Part shown: positions 1 through 6,202 of the stretch, in pieces
Layout of the letters: the number at the start of each line of letters is the position of its first letter
How positions within the stretch are numbered: position 1 is the stretch's first letter
Source: Opitutaceae bacterium UBA2377
Lineage (GTDB): Bacteria > Verrucomicrobiota > Verrucomicrobiia > Opitutales > Opitutaceae
Direction: 5' to 3'
NCBI GenBank assembly: GCA_002344205.1
Contig: DDSZ01000023.1
Coordinates: forward strand, 1-15,799
DNA: 15,799 nt
Notes under the pieces: generated by a model
Told to the model about the DNA's origin: nothing
Database searches by the model: none
What the model saw: the letters and a program-made list of their open reading frames with translations, nothing else
Position numbers and translations under genes: made by a program

Positions 1-695
1 TCGATGCCGCCCACGCCCCAGCCCAGCGCCGAGAGGCCGTTCACCATCGTCGTGTGGCTGTCGGTGCCCACGAGCGTGTCGGGATAGGCGTAGGTCTTGC
101 CGCCGATTTCGGCCGTCCACACGGTCTGCGCGAGATATTCGACGTTCACCTGGTGGCAGATGCCGGTGCCGGGCGGCACGACGCGGAAATTGTCGAACGC
201 GGTCTGCCCCCAGCGCAGGAACGCGTAGCGCTCGCCGTTGCGCTGGTATTCGAGCTCGACATTCTTCCTGAAGGCCTGCGCGTCGCCGGCGTAGTCGACG
301 ATGACCGAATGGTCGATGACGAGATCCACCGGCACCAGCGGGTTGATCTTGCGCGGATCGCCGCCCAGCGCCTTCATCGCGTCGCGCATCGCGGCGAGGT
401 CGACGACGGCGGGGACGCCGGTGAAGTCCTGGAGGACGATGCGGGCGACGACGAAGGGGATCTCCTCCGTGCGCGGCGCCTTCGCCACCCAGGAGGCCAG
501 CGCCTTCACGGCGGGCTCGGCCACCCGCTTGCCGTCGCAGTTGCGGAGCAGCGACTCAAGCACGAGCCGGATGGAGACGGGCAGCTTCCGGACGTTGAAG
601 CCGGCCGACTCGAGCGCGGGCAGCGAGTAGAACTGGTGCGACGCACCGTTGGCGGTGAACGTCTGGAGCGTGTTGAAGGGATTGGGCTGGGACAT
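1..695 (-). CDS. acnA: Aconitate hydratase, N-terminal part (cut by window edge)
   Basis: Aconitase of the AcnA/IRP1 type, which interconverts citrate and isocitrate through cis-aconitate in the TCA cycle using a [4Fe-4S] cluster. The reading frame starts with [10 protein letters not shown] at 695 and stays open to the left edge, giving 231 residues of a family that usually has about 890-900. Visible family landmarks are [20 protein letters not shown] (about 79-98), DLVIDHSV (124-131) and [11 protein letters not shown] (211-221), the last ending in the GWGVGGI stretch typical of AcnA. The cluster-binding cysteines lie further downstream, outside the window. The gene begins 23 nt after the peroxiredoxin stop on the same strand, so the two are probably co-transcribed. 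No Shine-Dalgarno site precedes the ATG; the leader is C-rich. The family call is very secure; activity cannot be judged from this third of the protein. Confidence 0.96.
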   Translation of the reverse strand, partial: MSQPNPFNTLQTFTANGASHQFYSLPALESAGFNVRKLPVSIRLVLESLLRNCDGKRVAEPAVKALASWVAKAPRTEEIPFVVARIVLQDFTGVPAVVDLAAMRDAMKALGGDPRKINPLVPVDLVIDHSVIVDYAGDAQAFRKNVELEYQRNGERYAFLRWGQTAFDNFRVVPPGTGICHQVNVEYLAQTVWTAEIGGKTYAYPDTLVGTDSHTTMVNGLSALGWGVGGI

Positions 696-718
696 GGAAA
701 TGAGGGCCGGGGAGCGGG

Positions 719-1192
719 TTATTTGGCGAGCGCGAGCTTGATGGCGTCGAAGTTCGGGAGGTCCTTGGGCGTGGCCGTCTGCTCGGCGTATTTCACGACG
801 CCGTTCCGGCCGATCACAAACGCGGCGCGGGCCGAGGTATCGCCGATGCCGGCGAGGTTGGGAAACAACACGCCGTAGGCCTTGGTAACCTCCTTGTTCA
901 GGTCGCTGACGATCGTGAGCTTGATCTTGTTCGCGGCGGCCCACGCTTCCTGCGCAAAGGGGCTGTCCACGCTGATGGCGATGACGTTGGCGCCCAGTTT
1001 TTCGTAGTCGCCCAGGCCGGCCGTGGTGTCGCACAGCTCGGCGGTGCAGACGCTCGTGTAGGCCAGCGGGAAGAAGAGCAGCACGGTCTGCTTTTTGCCG
1101 AAATTGTCGCTCAATTTGATGTCCACGAGACCTTCGGCGGTCTTGGACTTGAGGGTGAAATCAGGGGCTTGGGCGCCGACGGCGATGGGCAT
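719..1192 (-). CDS. Peroxiredoxin (AhpC/TSA family, AhpE/PrxQ-like)
   Basis: A 157-residue thioredoxin-fold peroxidase that would reduce hydrogen peroxide and organic peroxides in the cytoplasm. The N-terminus has the usual GAQAPDFTL opening. The peroxidatic motif PxxxT(S)xxC is present as PLAYTSVC (42-49), so Cys49 is the likely peroxidatic cysteine. A second cysteine follows at 54 (CTAELC), the Cp-X4-Cr spacing of PrxQ/BCP enzymes, and could be the resolving cysteine. Arg122 in SARAAFVI is placed like the conserved active-site arginine. Overall wording ([30 protein letters not shown]) is closer to AhpE-like redoxins than to classical AhpC. It is the first gene of a probable pair with acnA and is divergent from tyrS. 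Start chosen at the only good ATG, just before [12 protein letters not shown]. No signal peptide is seen. Confidence 0.93.
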   Translation of the reverse strand: MPIAVGAQAPDFTLKSKTAEGLVDIKLSDNFGKKQTVLLFFPLAYTSVCTAELCDTTAGLGDYEKLGANVIAISVDSPFAQEAWAAANKIKLTIVSDLNKEVTKAYGVLFPNLAGIGDTSARAAFVIGRNGVVKYAEQTATPKDLPNFDAIKLALAK

Positions 1193-1390
1193 GGTGGGAA
1201 GTGTGTGACAGGGTTGCAGGTTGAACCGGGCGCCTGCCCGGGGATAGGAAGGGCAAAATTGGGTCCCTCCCCCGCAATAGACAAACCGTTTTTCCCGAAA
1301 GAAGGGGTGATTCTATTTTCGCAACCGGGCCCATAAGATTTGTTTGCGCGCGGGCCGGCCCGGGGCGTTTACTGCCCCGCTGTTCCCACC
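1193..1390. promoter_or_regulatory. Divergent spacer between peroxiredoxin and tyrS
   Basis: This 198-nt non-coding spacer must hold the promoters for the peroxiredoxin-acnA pair (minus) and tyrS (plus). No strong -35/-10 pair was found on either strand. The least GC-rich part is about 1275-1345, with TATTTT at 1314-1319 and TAAGAT at 1334-1339 as weak plus-strand -10 candidates. A 12-bp palindrome CGGGCCGGCCCG lies at 1351-1362, 28 nt before the tyrS ATG. No T-box-like leader with terminator could be recognised. That a promoter region exists here is inferred from gene orientation; the boxes themselves are not convincing. Confidence 0.4.
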
Positions 1391-2668
1391 ATGACCCTGC
1401 TCGAAGACCTCCAATGGCGCGGCCTGCTGGCCGACTGCACCGACCTGGATGCGCTCACCAAGCGCCTCAACGAGGGGCCGGTCACGCTGTATTGTGGCTT
1501 CGACCCCACCGGCGACTCGCTCCACGTCGGCCACCTGCTGCCCCAGCTCATGCTCCGCCGCTTCCAGGAGGCGGGCCACCACGCCATCACCCTCGCCGGC
1601 GGCGCCACCGGCATGGTTGGCGACCCCTCCGGCAAATCCGCCGAGCGTAACCTGCTCACGCCGGAACAGCTCGCCCACAATGTCGCCGCCGTGAAGGTGC
1701 AGCTCAGCCGGCTGCTCGACTTCAACCGGTCCGGCAACCCGGCGCGGCTCGTCAACAACGCCGACTGGACGGCCCCGGTCAGCTTTCTCGATTTCCTCCG
1801 CGACATCGGGAAACATTTTTCGCTGAACGTCATGCTCGCGAAGGATTCGGTGAAATCGCGCATGGAGGGCGACAGCGGCATCAGCTACACCGAGTTCAGC
1901 TACCAGCTCCTGCAGGCCTTCGATTTTTACCACCTGCGCAAGACCGCCCACTGCGAGCTCCAGATCGGCGGTTCCGACCAGTGGGGCAACATCACCGCTG
2001 GCACCGACCTCATCCGCAAAAAGCTCGGCGTCACCGCCTGGGGCTGGACCTTCCCGCTCATCACCAAGGCCGACGGCACCAAGTTCGGCAAGACCGTGGG
2101 CGGCGCCGTCTGGCTCGATCCGCAGAAAACCAGCCCCTACAAGTTCTACCAATTTTTCGTGAACACCGAGGACGCCAAGGTCGTCGAGTATCTCAAAAAG
2201 TTCACCTTCCTCCCCCGCCCTGCCATCGAGGAACTGGCGGCGAAACACGCCGCCAACCCCGGCGCCCGCGAAGCCCACAAAGCCCTCGCCCGCGAGGTCA
2301 CCCAGCTCGTCCACGGCCCCGACGCCCTCGCCGCCGCGCTCAAGGCCAGCGAGATCCTCTTCGGTGCCGAAATCGGCGACACCGCCGAGGAAATTTTTCG
2401 CGACGTCGTCGGCGAAGTGCCGACGAAGGAACTGGAAAAATCCAAGCTGGAAGGTGCCGGCACCCCGCTCGTCGAACTGCTCGTCCACAGCGGCCTCAGC
2501 CCGTCAAAAGGCCAGGCCCGCAAGGACATCGAGGGCGGCGGCATCTACGTAAACAACGTCAAGTCCCCCGACCTAGCCCGCGCGCTCACCGCCGCCGACC
2601 TGCTGTTCGGCAAATATCTGCTGCTGCGCAAGGGTAAGAGAACTTACGCGGTGCTCCAAGCGCGCTGA
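1391..2668 (+). CDS. tyrS: Tyrosyl-tRNA synthetase
   Basis: Class I aminoacyl-tRNA synthetase charging tRNA-Tyr. With the start at the ATG before TLLEDLQWRGLL the protein has 425 residues, matching the bacterial TyrS length of about 420-425; the upstream in-frame ATG at 1340 would add a tail that does not look like TyrS. The HIGH-type motif is HVGH at 45-48, the KMSKS-type motif is KFGKT at 231-235, and tyrosine-pocket landmarks YTEFSYQLLQAFDF (166-179) and GGSDQWGN (193-200) are intact. A C-terminal S4 RNA-binding domain occupies about 357-425 (PSKGQARKDIEGGGIYVNN). The gene is monocistronic by context: divergent from the peroxiredoxin and converging on the VOC gene with only 6 nt between stop codons. 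The leader GTTCCCACC before the ATG has no Shine-Dalgarno sequence. Confidence 0.98.
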   Translation: MTLLEDLQWRGLLADCTDLDALTKRLNEGPVTLYCGFDPTGDSLHVGHLLPQLMLRRFQEAGHHAITLAGGATGMVGDPSGKSAERNLLTPEQLAHNVAAVKVQLSRLLDFNRSGNPARLVNNADWTAPVSFLDFLRDIGKHFSLNVMLAKDSVKSRMEGDSGISYTEFSYQLLQAFDFYHLRKTAHCELQIGGSDQWGNITAGTDLIRKKLGVTAWGWTFPLITKADGTKFGKTVGGAVWLDPQKTSPYKFYQFFVNTEDAKVVEYLKKFTFLPRPAIEELAAKHAANPGAREAHKALAREVTQLVHGPDALAAALKASEILFGAEIGDTAEEIFRDVVGEVPTKELEKSKLEGAGTPLVELLVHSGLSPSKGQARKDIEGGGIYVNNVKSPDLARALTAADLLFGKYLLLRKGKRTYAVLQAR

Positions 2669-2674
2669 CCGCCG

Positions 2675-3073
2675 TCACATCCCCTTCGGCGGCTGCCAGA
2701 GTTCGATGCGGTTGCCCTCGGCGTCCTTGATCCAGGCAAACTGGCCGTATTCGGATTTTTCGATGCCCTTCGGGTCGATCCAGACCTTTTCCTTTTTCAG
2801 CACCGCGAGCAGCTTCTTTAGGTTGGCCACGCGGTAGTTGACCATGTGGCCCTGCCCGCCCTTGCCGAAATATTCCGTGTCGGCTGGAAACGGGCTCCAG
2901 ACCGTCATGGCTTTCTTTTTTGGATTCTTGGCCTCGCGCCAGGGAAAGGTGCAGCCGCCCCAGGGCTCGAGCGGCAGTCCGAGGTGACGCTGATACCAGA
3001 CACCCAGTTTCTCGGGGTTTTTGGCCCGGAAGAAGACCCCGCCGATGCCGTTGATGCGTGCTTTGGTTTTCAT
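2675..3073 (-). CDS. VOC-superfamily (glyoxalase/bleomycin-resistance-like) protein
   Basis: A 132-residue single vicinal-oxygen-chelate module made of two beta-alpha-beta-beta-beta halves. The first half is marked by INGIGGVFFRAKNPEKLGVWYQRHLGL (7-33) and the second by HMVNYRVANLKKLLAVL (76-92), followed by FAWIKDAEGNRIELWQPP (112-129). Glu124 in RIELWQP sits at the usual last metal-ligand position. The first strand carries Gly-Val-Phe-Phe where many family members have a metal-binding His or Gln, so the protein may not be a canonical metal-dependent glyoxalase. Substrate is unknown. It follows opcA by 8 nt on the same strand and is probably the last gene of the yraN-zwf-opcA unit. An AGGG lies 6 nt before the ATG, one of only two hints of a Shine-Dalgarno site in the window. 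Related small VOC proteins are common in soil bacteria and usually uncharacterised. Confidence 0.85.
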   Translation of the reverse strand: MKTKARINGIGGVFFRAKNPEKLGVWYQRHLGLPLEPWGGCTFPWREAKNPKKKAMTVWSPFPADTEYFGKGGQGHMVNYRVANLKKLLAVLKKEKVWIDPKGIEKSEYGQFAWIKDAEGNRIELWQPPKGM

Positions 3074-3081
3074 GGGAGACC

Positions 3082-4065
3082 CTAGAAAAACATCGCCTCG
3101 CTCAGGGCGTTCTCGGGTGCGAGGAGGCTAACCGAAGCCGACAACACGGTGCGGCCATGTCCATAGTCGGCCTCGAAGGTCGCATGGCCGGTGCGCAGAT
3201 CGCCGTTCCAGCGGAAGCAGCGCTGCGGATCCGCATACTGGAAAACCACCCCGCAATGTCCGGCGGCCGATGGCTTAGTGCGGTAGGCCAGCTTCCCCGC
3301 CGCCGCGCCGCAGCTCGTGAGCCGGCGCTCCAACCAGGCGGCGAGCACGCGCGCCTCCGCCGCCAGTTCCGGCCCGGCGGAAACCTCCACCGCCTGCAGG
3401 CCGGTCACCAGCAAGGCTGGCGCGTAGCCGGCCAGAAATTGGCCGATCGTCTGGCGCACCGGCAGCAGCCGCGCGTGAACGAGGTCGCGGAGGTTTTCAG
3501 GATTGGGCCAAGGATAGGTCATGGCATCCGGCGGCGCGATGGCGCTGTCGATGAGGACGCGTTTGGCGCGGCTGAGCAGGTAACGGTAGTCGGCCAGCTT
3601 GACGCTCGCCGAAAATCGGTGCGCCCAATAGTAAAGCGGCAGGTCGGTCGAGAGGCATACCGAGACCTGATCCTCCAGGTGCAGACGCGCCAGCTTCGGG
3701 TAGCTCAGCATCACGAATTCAACGCAGCGGGTGTCGCCCTTGGTTTTCCCAAGGTGGCATTCGCCGTAGATCTTGGCGCGGATGTCGGTCTCGCCGTTGT
3801 CCTCGGCCAGCGGACAAAGCACGACGACGCGGCTGGGATAACGGCGGGAAAAGCGCACGGTGGTCTGGAACTGCTCCGCGGCGTCCTCGGCCGTGGTGAG
3901 CAGGCCGAGGTGCAGCACGAAGTTGACTTGCGTGGCCTTGGCGTCGTCGGTCGCCGGCGCGGGGCCGCCGCGGGCGGCGGTGTCGGCCCACATCTTACCG
4001 AGGCTCTTCGAGATCGCGCCGACCGGAACCTCGATGCCGGGCAGGGCGTCGAATATCGCGGCCAT
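3082..4065 (-). CDS. opcA: Glucose-6-phosphate dehydrogenase assembly protein OpcA
   Basis: A 327-residue protein resembling the OpcA family, which in cyanobacteria binds glucose-6-phosphate dehydrogenase and promotes its assembly and redox-controlled activity. The order of blocks fits: TQVNFVLHLGLLT (45-57), RRYPSRVVVLCPL (74-86), the IYGECHLGK region (99-107), a central hydrophobic stretch with DLPLYYWAHR (141-150, matching the DLP...WW/YW element of the family), and a C-terminal part (about 195-327) with LVTGLQAVEVS. It begins 3 nt after the zwf stop codon on the same strand, the standard zwf-opcA arrangement and strong independent support for the assignment. No signal peptide or membrane segment is apparent. 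Whether it regulates activity or assembly in this organism cannot be told from sequence. Confidence 0.88.
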   Translation of the reverse strand: MAAIFDALPGIEVPVGAISKSLGKMWADTAARGGPAPATDDAKATQVNFVLHLGLLTTAEDAAEQFQTTVRFSRRYPSRVVVLCPLAEDNGETDIRAKIYGECHLGKTKGDTRCVEFVMLSYPKLARLHLEDQVSVCLSTDLPLYYWAHRFSASVKLADYRYLLSRAKRVLIDSAIAPPDAMTYPWPNPENLRDLVHARLLPVRQTIGQFLAGYAPALLVTGLQAVEVSAGPELAAEARVLAAWLERRLTSCGAAAGKLAYRTKPSAAGHCGVVFQYADPQRCFRWNGDLRTGHATFEADYGHGRTVLSASVSLLAPENALSEAMFF

Positions 4066-4068
4066 GGC

Positions 4069-5607
4069 TCAGGGTTGCCGCCAGACGTGGTGACGCTTGG
4101 CGAGCAGGGCGTCGGCATTGGCCGGCCCCCACGAACCGGCGGGATAACTATCCATGCCCTCGCGGCCCGCGGCGGCCCAGGCCTCGAGGATCGGCGTGCA
4201 GAGTTTCCAGGAGGTCTCGGCCTCGTCGCCGCGGATGAAGAGCGTGCCGTCGCCGATCATCGCGTCGAGCACGAGGCGTTCGTAGGCCTCGGGCGTGTTG
4301 GAGCCGAAGGTGGTGGCGTAGCGGAAACTCATCTTCACCGGCTGGGTGCGGGTCTCGAGGCCGGGGATCTTGGCGTTGAGGATGAGGCTCAGGCCCTCGT
4401 CGGGCTGGATCTGGAACGAAAGCGTGTTGCCCGCGAGGTTGAAGCGGTCGCCGTCGGCGAAGAGCGTGCCGGGCGGCCGCTTGAAGTTCACCGCAATCTC
4501 GGAGACGCGGCGGGCCATGCGCTTGCCGGAGCGCAGGTAGAAGGGCACGCCCTGCCAGCGCCAGTTGTTGATGCTCAGGCGCAGTGCGGCGTAGGTCTCG
4601 GTGCCCGAGTCCGCCGCGATGCCCTCCTCCTCCAAGTAGCCCTTCACCGCCTTGCCGGCGCTCAGGCCCGCGGCGTATTGGGCCCGGGCGACGTCGCCGC
4701 CGGGACCGGTCGCAAGCGGCTGGATGGCGCGGAGCAGCTTCACTTTCTCGTCACGGATGGCCTCGGCGTCCAGCGACACCGGCGGCTCCATCGCGGTGAG
4801 CGCCACCAGTTGCATGGTGTGGTTCTGGATCATGTCGCGCAGGCAGCCGCTCTGCTCGTAGTAGCCGCCGCGCGAGCCCACGCCGACCTCTTCGGCCACG
4901 GTAATCTGCACGCTGTCGATGTAGTTGCGGTTCCACAACGGCTCGAAGATCGCGTTGGCGAAACGCTGCACCAGCAGGTCCTGCACGGTCTCTTTCCCGA
5001 GATAGTGATCAATGCGGTAAACCTGGTGCTCCTCGAAGACGGAGCGAATCGTGGTGTTGAGCTGCCGGGCGGAGTCGAGGTCGCGGCCAAAGGGTTTCTC
5101 GATGATCACCTTCGCGTGGTGCGGACGGCCGAGGTGCTTGGCCGCGAGGCCGCTAGCGCCGAGATTGTCGAGAATCGGCGCGAAGACGGACGGCGGCGTC
5201 GAGATGTAGAAAAGCACCTGCACCTCGCGGCCGGTCTTTTGCTCGATCGCGGCGATGTGCGCTGCCAGCCGGTCGAAGGCCGCGCGCTCGTCGTAGCCGC
5301 CCGCCACGTAGGTCGTGTTGGCGGCGATCCGGTCCCAGACCGCGGCGTCAAGTTCGCGGCGGGAAAACTCCTTGATGGCGGCGGCCGCCAAGGTGCGGAA
5401 TTCCGCATCGGGGATCGCCTTGCGGCCGTAGCCCACGAGATGGAAATCGGCCGGCAGCAGGTTGTCGTGGCCGAGGTTGTAAACCGCGGGGATGAGCTTG
5501 CGCGCTGTCAGGTCGCCGGAAGCGCCGAAAATGACGACCACGGTCGGAGGTGCGCCGCGGTGCTTGCTGAGTCCTTGCAGGAAAGGGTGACGCTGGGTGT
5601 CGGCCAT
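4069..5607 (-). CDS. zwf: Glucose-6-phosphate 1-dehydrogenase
   Basis: Oxidises glucose 6-phosphate to 6-phosphogluconolactone with NAD(P)+, the entry step of the oxidative pentose phosphate and Entner-Doudoroff routes. The 512-residue length is normal. The dinucleotide-binding GASGDLTARK lies at 28-37, the conserved IIEKPFG at 168-174, and the substrate/active-site signature RIDHYLGKE at 198-206 with the catalytic-region His intact. The Arg in GASGDLTARK is compatible with NADP use but does not settle cofactor choice. I chose the ATG at 5607 (MADTQRHPF). Alternatives are an ATG at 5622 and a TTG at 5649, which add a Pro/Gly-rich tail unlike the family. opcA follows after 3 nt, and yraN ends 65 nt upstream on the same strand, so this is likely the core of a four-gene unit. 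Confidence 0.97.
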   Translation of the reverse strand: MADTQRHPFLQGLSKHRGAPPTVVVIFGASGDLTARKLIPAVYNLGHDNLLPADFHLVGYGRKAIPDAEFRTLAAAAIKEFSRRELDAAVWDRIAANTTYVAGGYDERAAFDRLAAHIAAIEQKTGREVQVLFYISTPPSVFAPILDNLGASGLAAKHLGRPHHAKVIIEKPFGRDLDSARQLNTTIRSVFEEHQVYRIDHYLGKETVQDLLVQRFANAIFEPLWNRNYIDSVQITVAEEVGVGSRGGYYEQSGCLRDMIQNHTMQLVALTAMEPPVSLDAEAIRDEKVKLLRAIQPLATGPGGDVARAQYAAGLSAGKAVKGYLEEEGIAADSGTETYAALRLSINNWRWQGVPFYLRSGKRMARRVSEIAVNFKRPPGTLFADGDRFNLAGNTLSFQIQPDEGLSLILNAKIPGLETRTQPVKMSFRYATTFGSNTPEAYERLVLDAMIGDGTLFIRGDEAETSWKLCTPILEAWAAAGREGMDSYPAGSWGPANADALLAKRHHVWRQP

Positions 5608-5672
5608 ATGACAGGGGCGCATCCTCGGGCCGCCGCCGGGATGCCGCAAGGGAAATGCTGGTCATAGCCCGC

Positions 5673-6110
5673 TCAGGGACCGGGGTGAAAGTGCTTCGGG
5701 AACAGCGGCAGGTTGGCGAAATGCAGAATCTGCGGCGCCGCGGCCGGGTCCGTCGGCAGCGCCACCTCCACCACATCGAGGCGGAAGGTGCGCGGCATCG
5801 GCCGCAATTGCCGCAGATAGGCCGTGCACGCACGCAACAACACGCGGCGCTTCCGCCGGTTGACCGCATATATTCCCGGCACTAGCGCCGCCGCGCTCCG
5901 GGTCTTCACCTCGACGAAAACCAAGATCTCGCCGTCAAGGCCCACGAGGTCGATCTCGTCGCGCCGGTCGCGGGGATTGCGCCAGTTGCGGGCCACGATG
6001 GCGAAGCCCCGTTCACGCCGCAGGAAGTCCGCCGCCAGCGCCTCGCCCCGCGCCCCGGCGTCGGGCCGGCACCGGAGCCAGTCCAGAAAAGACTGCCACC
6101 ACTCAGGCAT
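5673..6110 (-). CDS. yraN: YraN/UPF0102-family endonuclease-like protein
   Basis: A 145-residue protein of the UPF0102 family, which has a restriction-endonuclease-like fold; its cellular role is not settled. The diagnostic blocks are [18 protein letters not shown] (19-36), the acidic pair in [11 protein letters not shown] (50-60, Glu52 and Asp54), and [10 protein letters not shown] (63-72, Glu67 and Lys69), which together make the expected D/E...ExK metal-binding centre. The C-terminal RLDVVEV strand is also present. The start at 6110 ([12 protein letters not shown]) gives a length close to the usual 115-130; an open frame continues upstream but looks unrelated. The N-terminus is slightly longer than usual. 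It is the first gene of the probable yraN-zwf-opcA-VOC unit and is divergent from the GspE-family gene. No Shine-Dalgarno site. Confidence 0.88.
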   Translation of the reverse strand: MPEWWQSFLDWLRCRPDAGARGEALAADFLRRERGFAIVARNWRNPRDRRDEIDLVGLDGEILVFVEVKTRSAAALVPGIYAVNRRKRRVLLRACTAYLRQLRPMPRTFRLDVVEVALPTDPAAAPQILHFANLPLFPKHFHPGP

Positions 6111-6202
6111 GGGCTGAAGTTTGCACGCATTTCTCATTGCGGCATGCTGCAAGGCCTGACAATTCCAGACTCTGCCCGTCAACGTCAGAGGCATCACCCA
6201 AA
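6111..6202. promoter_or_regulatory. Divergent spacer between yraN and the GspE-family gene
   Basis: A 92-nt spacer that by orientation should hold back-to-back promoters. It contains an imperfect palindrome TTGCGGCATGCTGCAA at 6137-6152 in which only one base pair of eight is broken (7 of 8 pairs hold), roughly mid-spacer, which could be an operator. No convincing -35/-10 pair was found; AGAGG at 6187-6191 ends 11 nt before the GspE-family ATG and is at best a weak, distant Shine-Dalgarno site. The regulatory role is inferred. Confidence 0.35.

Noticed and set aside
54..878. A 274-codon plus-strand open frame over acnA and the peroxiredoxin
   Set aside because: It crosses two real minus-strand genes and their spacer and has His/Arg/Gly-rich shadow composition.
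1351..1362. 12-bp palindrome CGGGCCGGCCCG upstream of tyrS as an operator
   Set aside because: A short, purely G/C palindrome in a GC-rich run is expected by chance; noted in the spacer entry but not claimed as a site.
1193..1390. T-box riboswitch in front of tyrS
   Set aside because: No specifier-stem pattern, conserved T-box sequence or terminator/antiterminator pair could be recognised.
1313..2488. A 391-codon open frame antisense to tyrS
   Set aside because: Gly/Glu/Val-rich shadow frame opposite a gene with intact synthetase motifs.
2669..2692. CCGCC/GGCGG inverted repeat at the tyrS-VOC junction
   Set aside because: Only 5 bp with a 14-nt loop, mostly inside the VOC coding region and without a U-run; chance-level in this GC content.
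5608..5649. Longer zwf N-terminus using TTG at 5649 or ATG at 5622
   Set aside because: The added Pro/Gly-rich residues do not resemble G6PDH N-termini, and the ATG at 5607 gives a normal length.
3058..5667. An 869-codon open frame antisense to opcA and zwf
   Set aside because: It spans two unrelated genes on the other strand, has no recognisable motif, and its composition is typical of a shadow frame.
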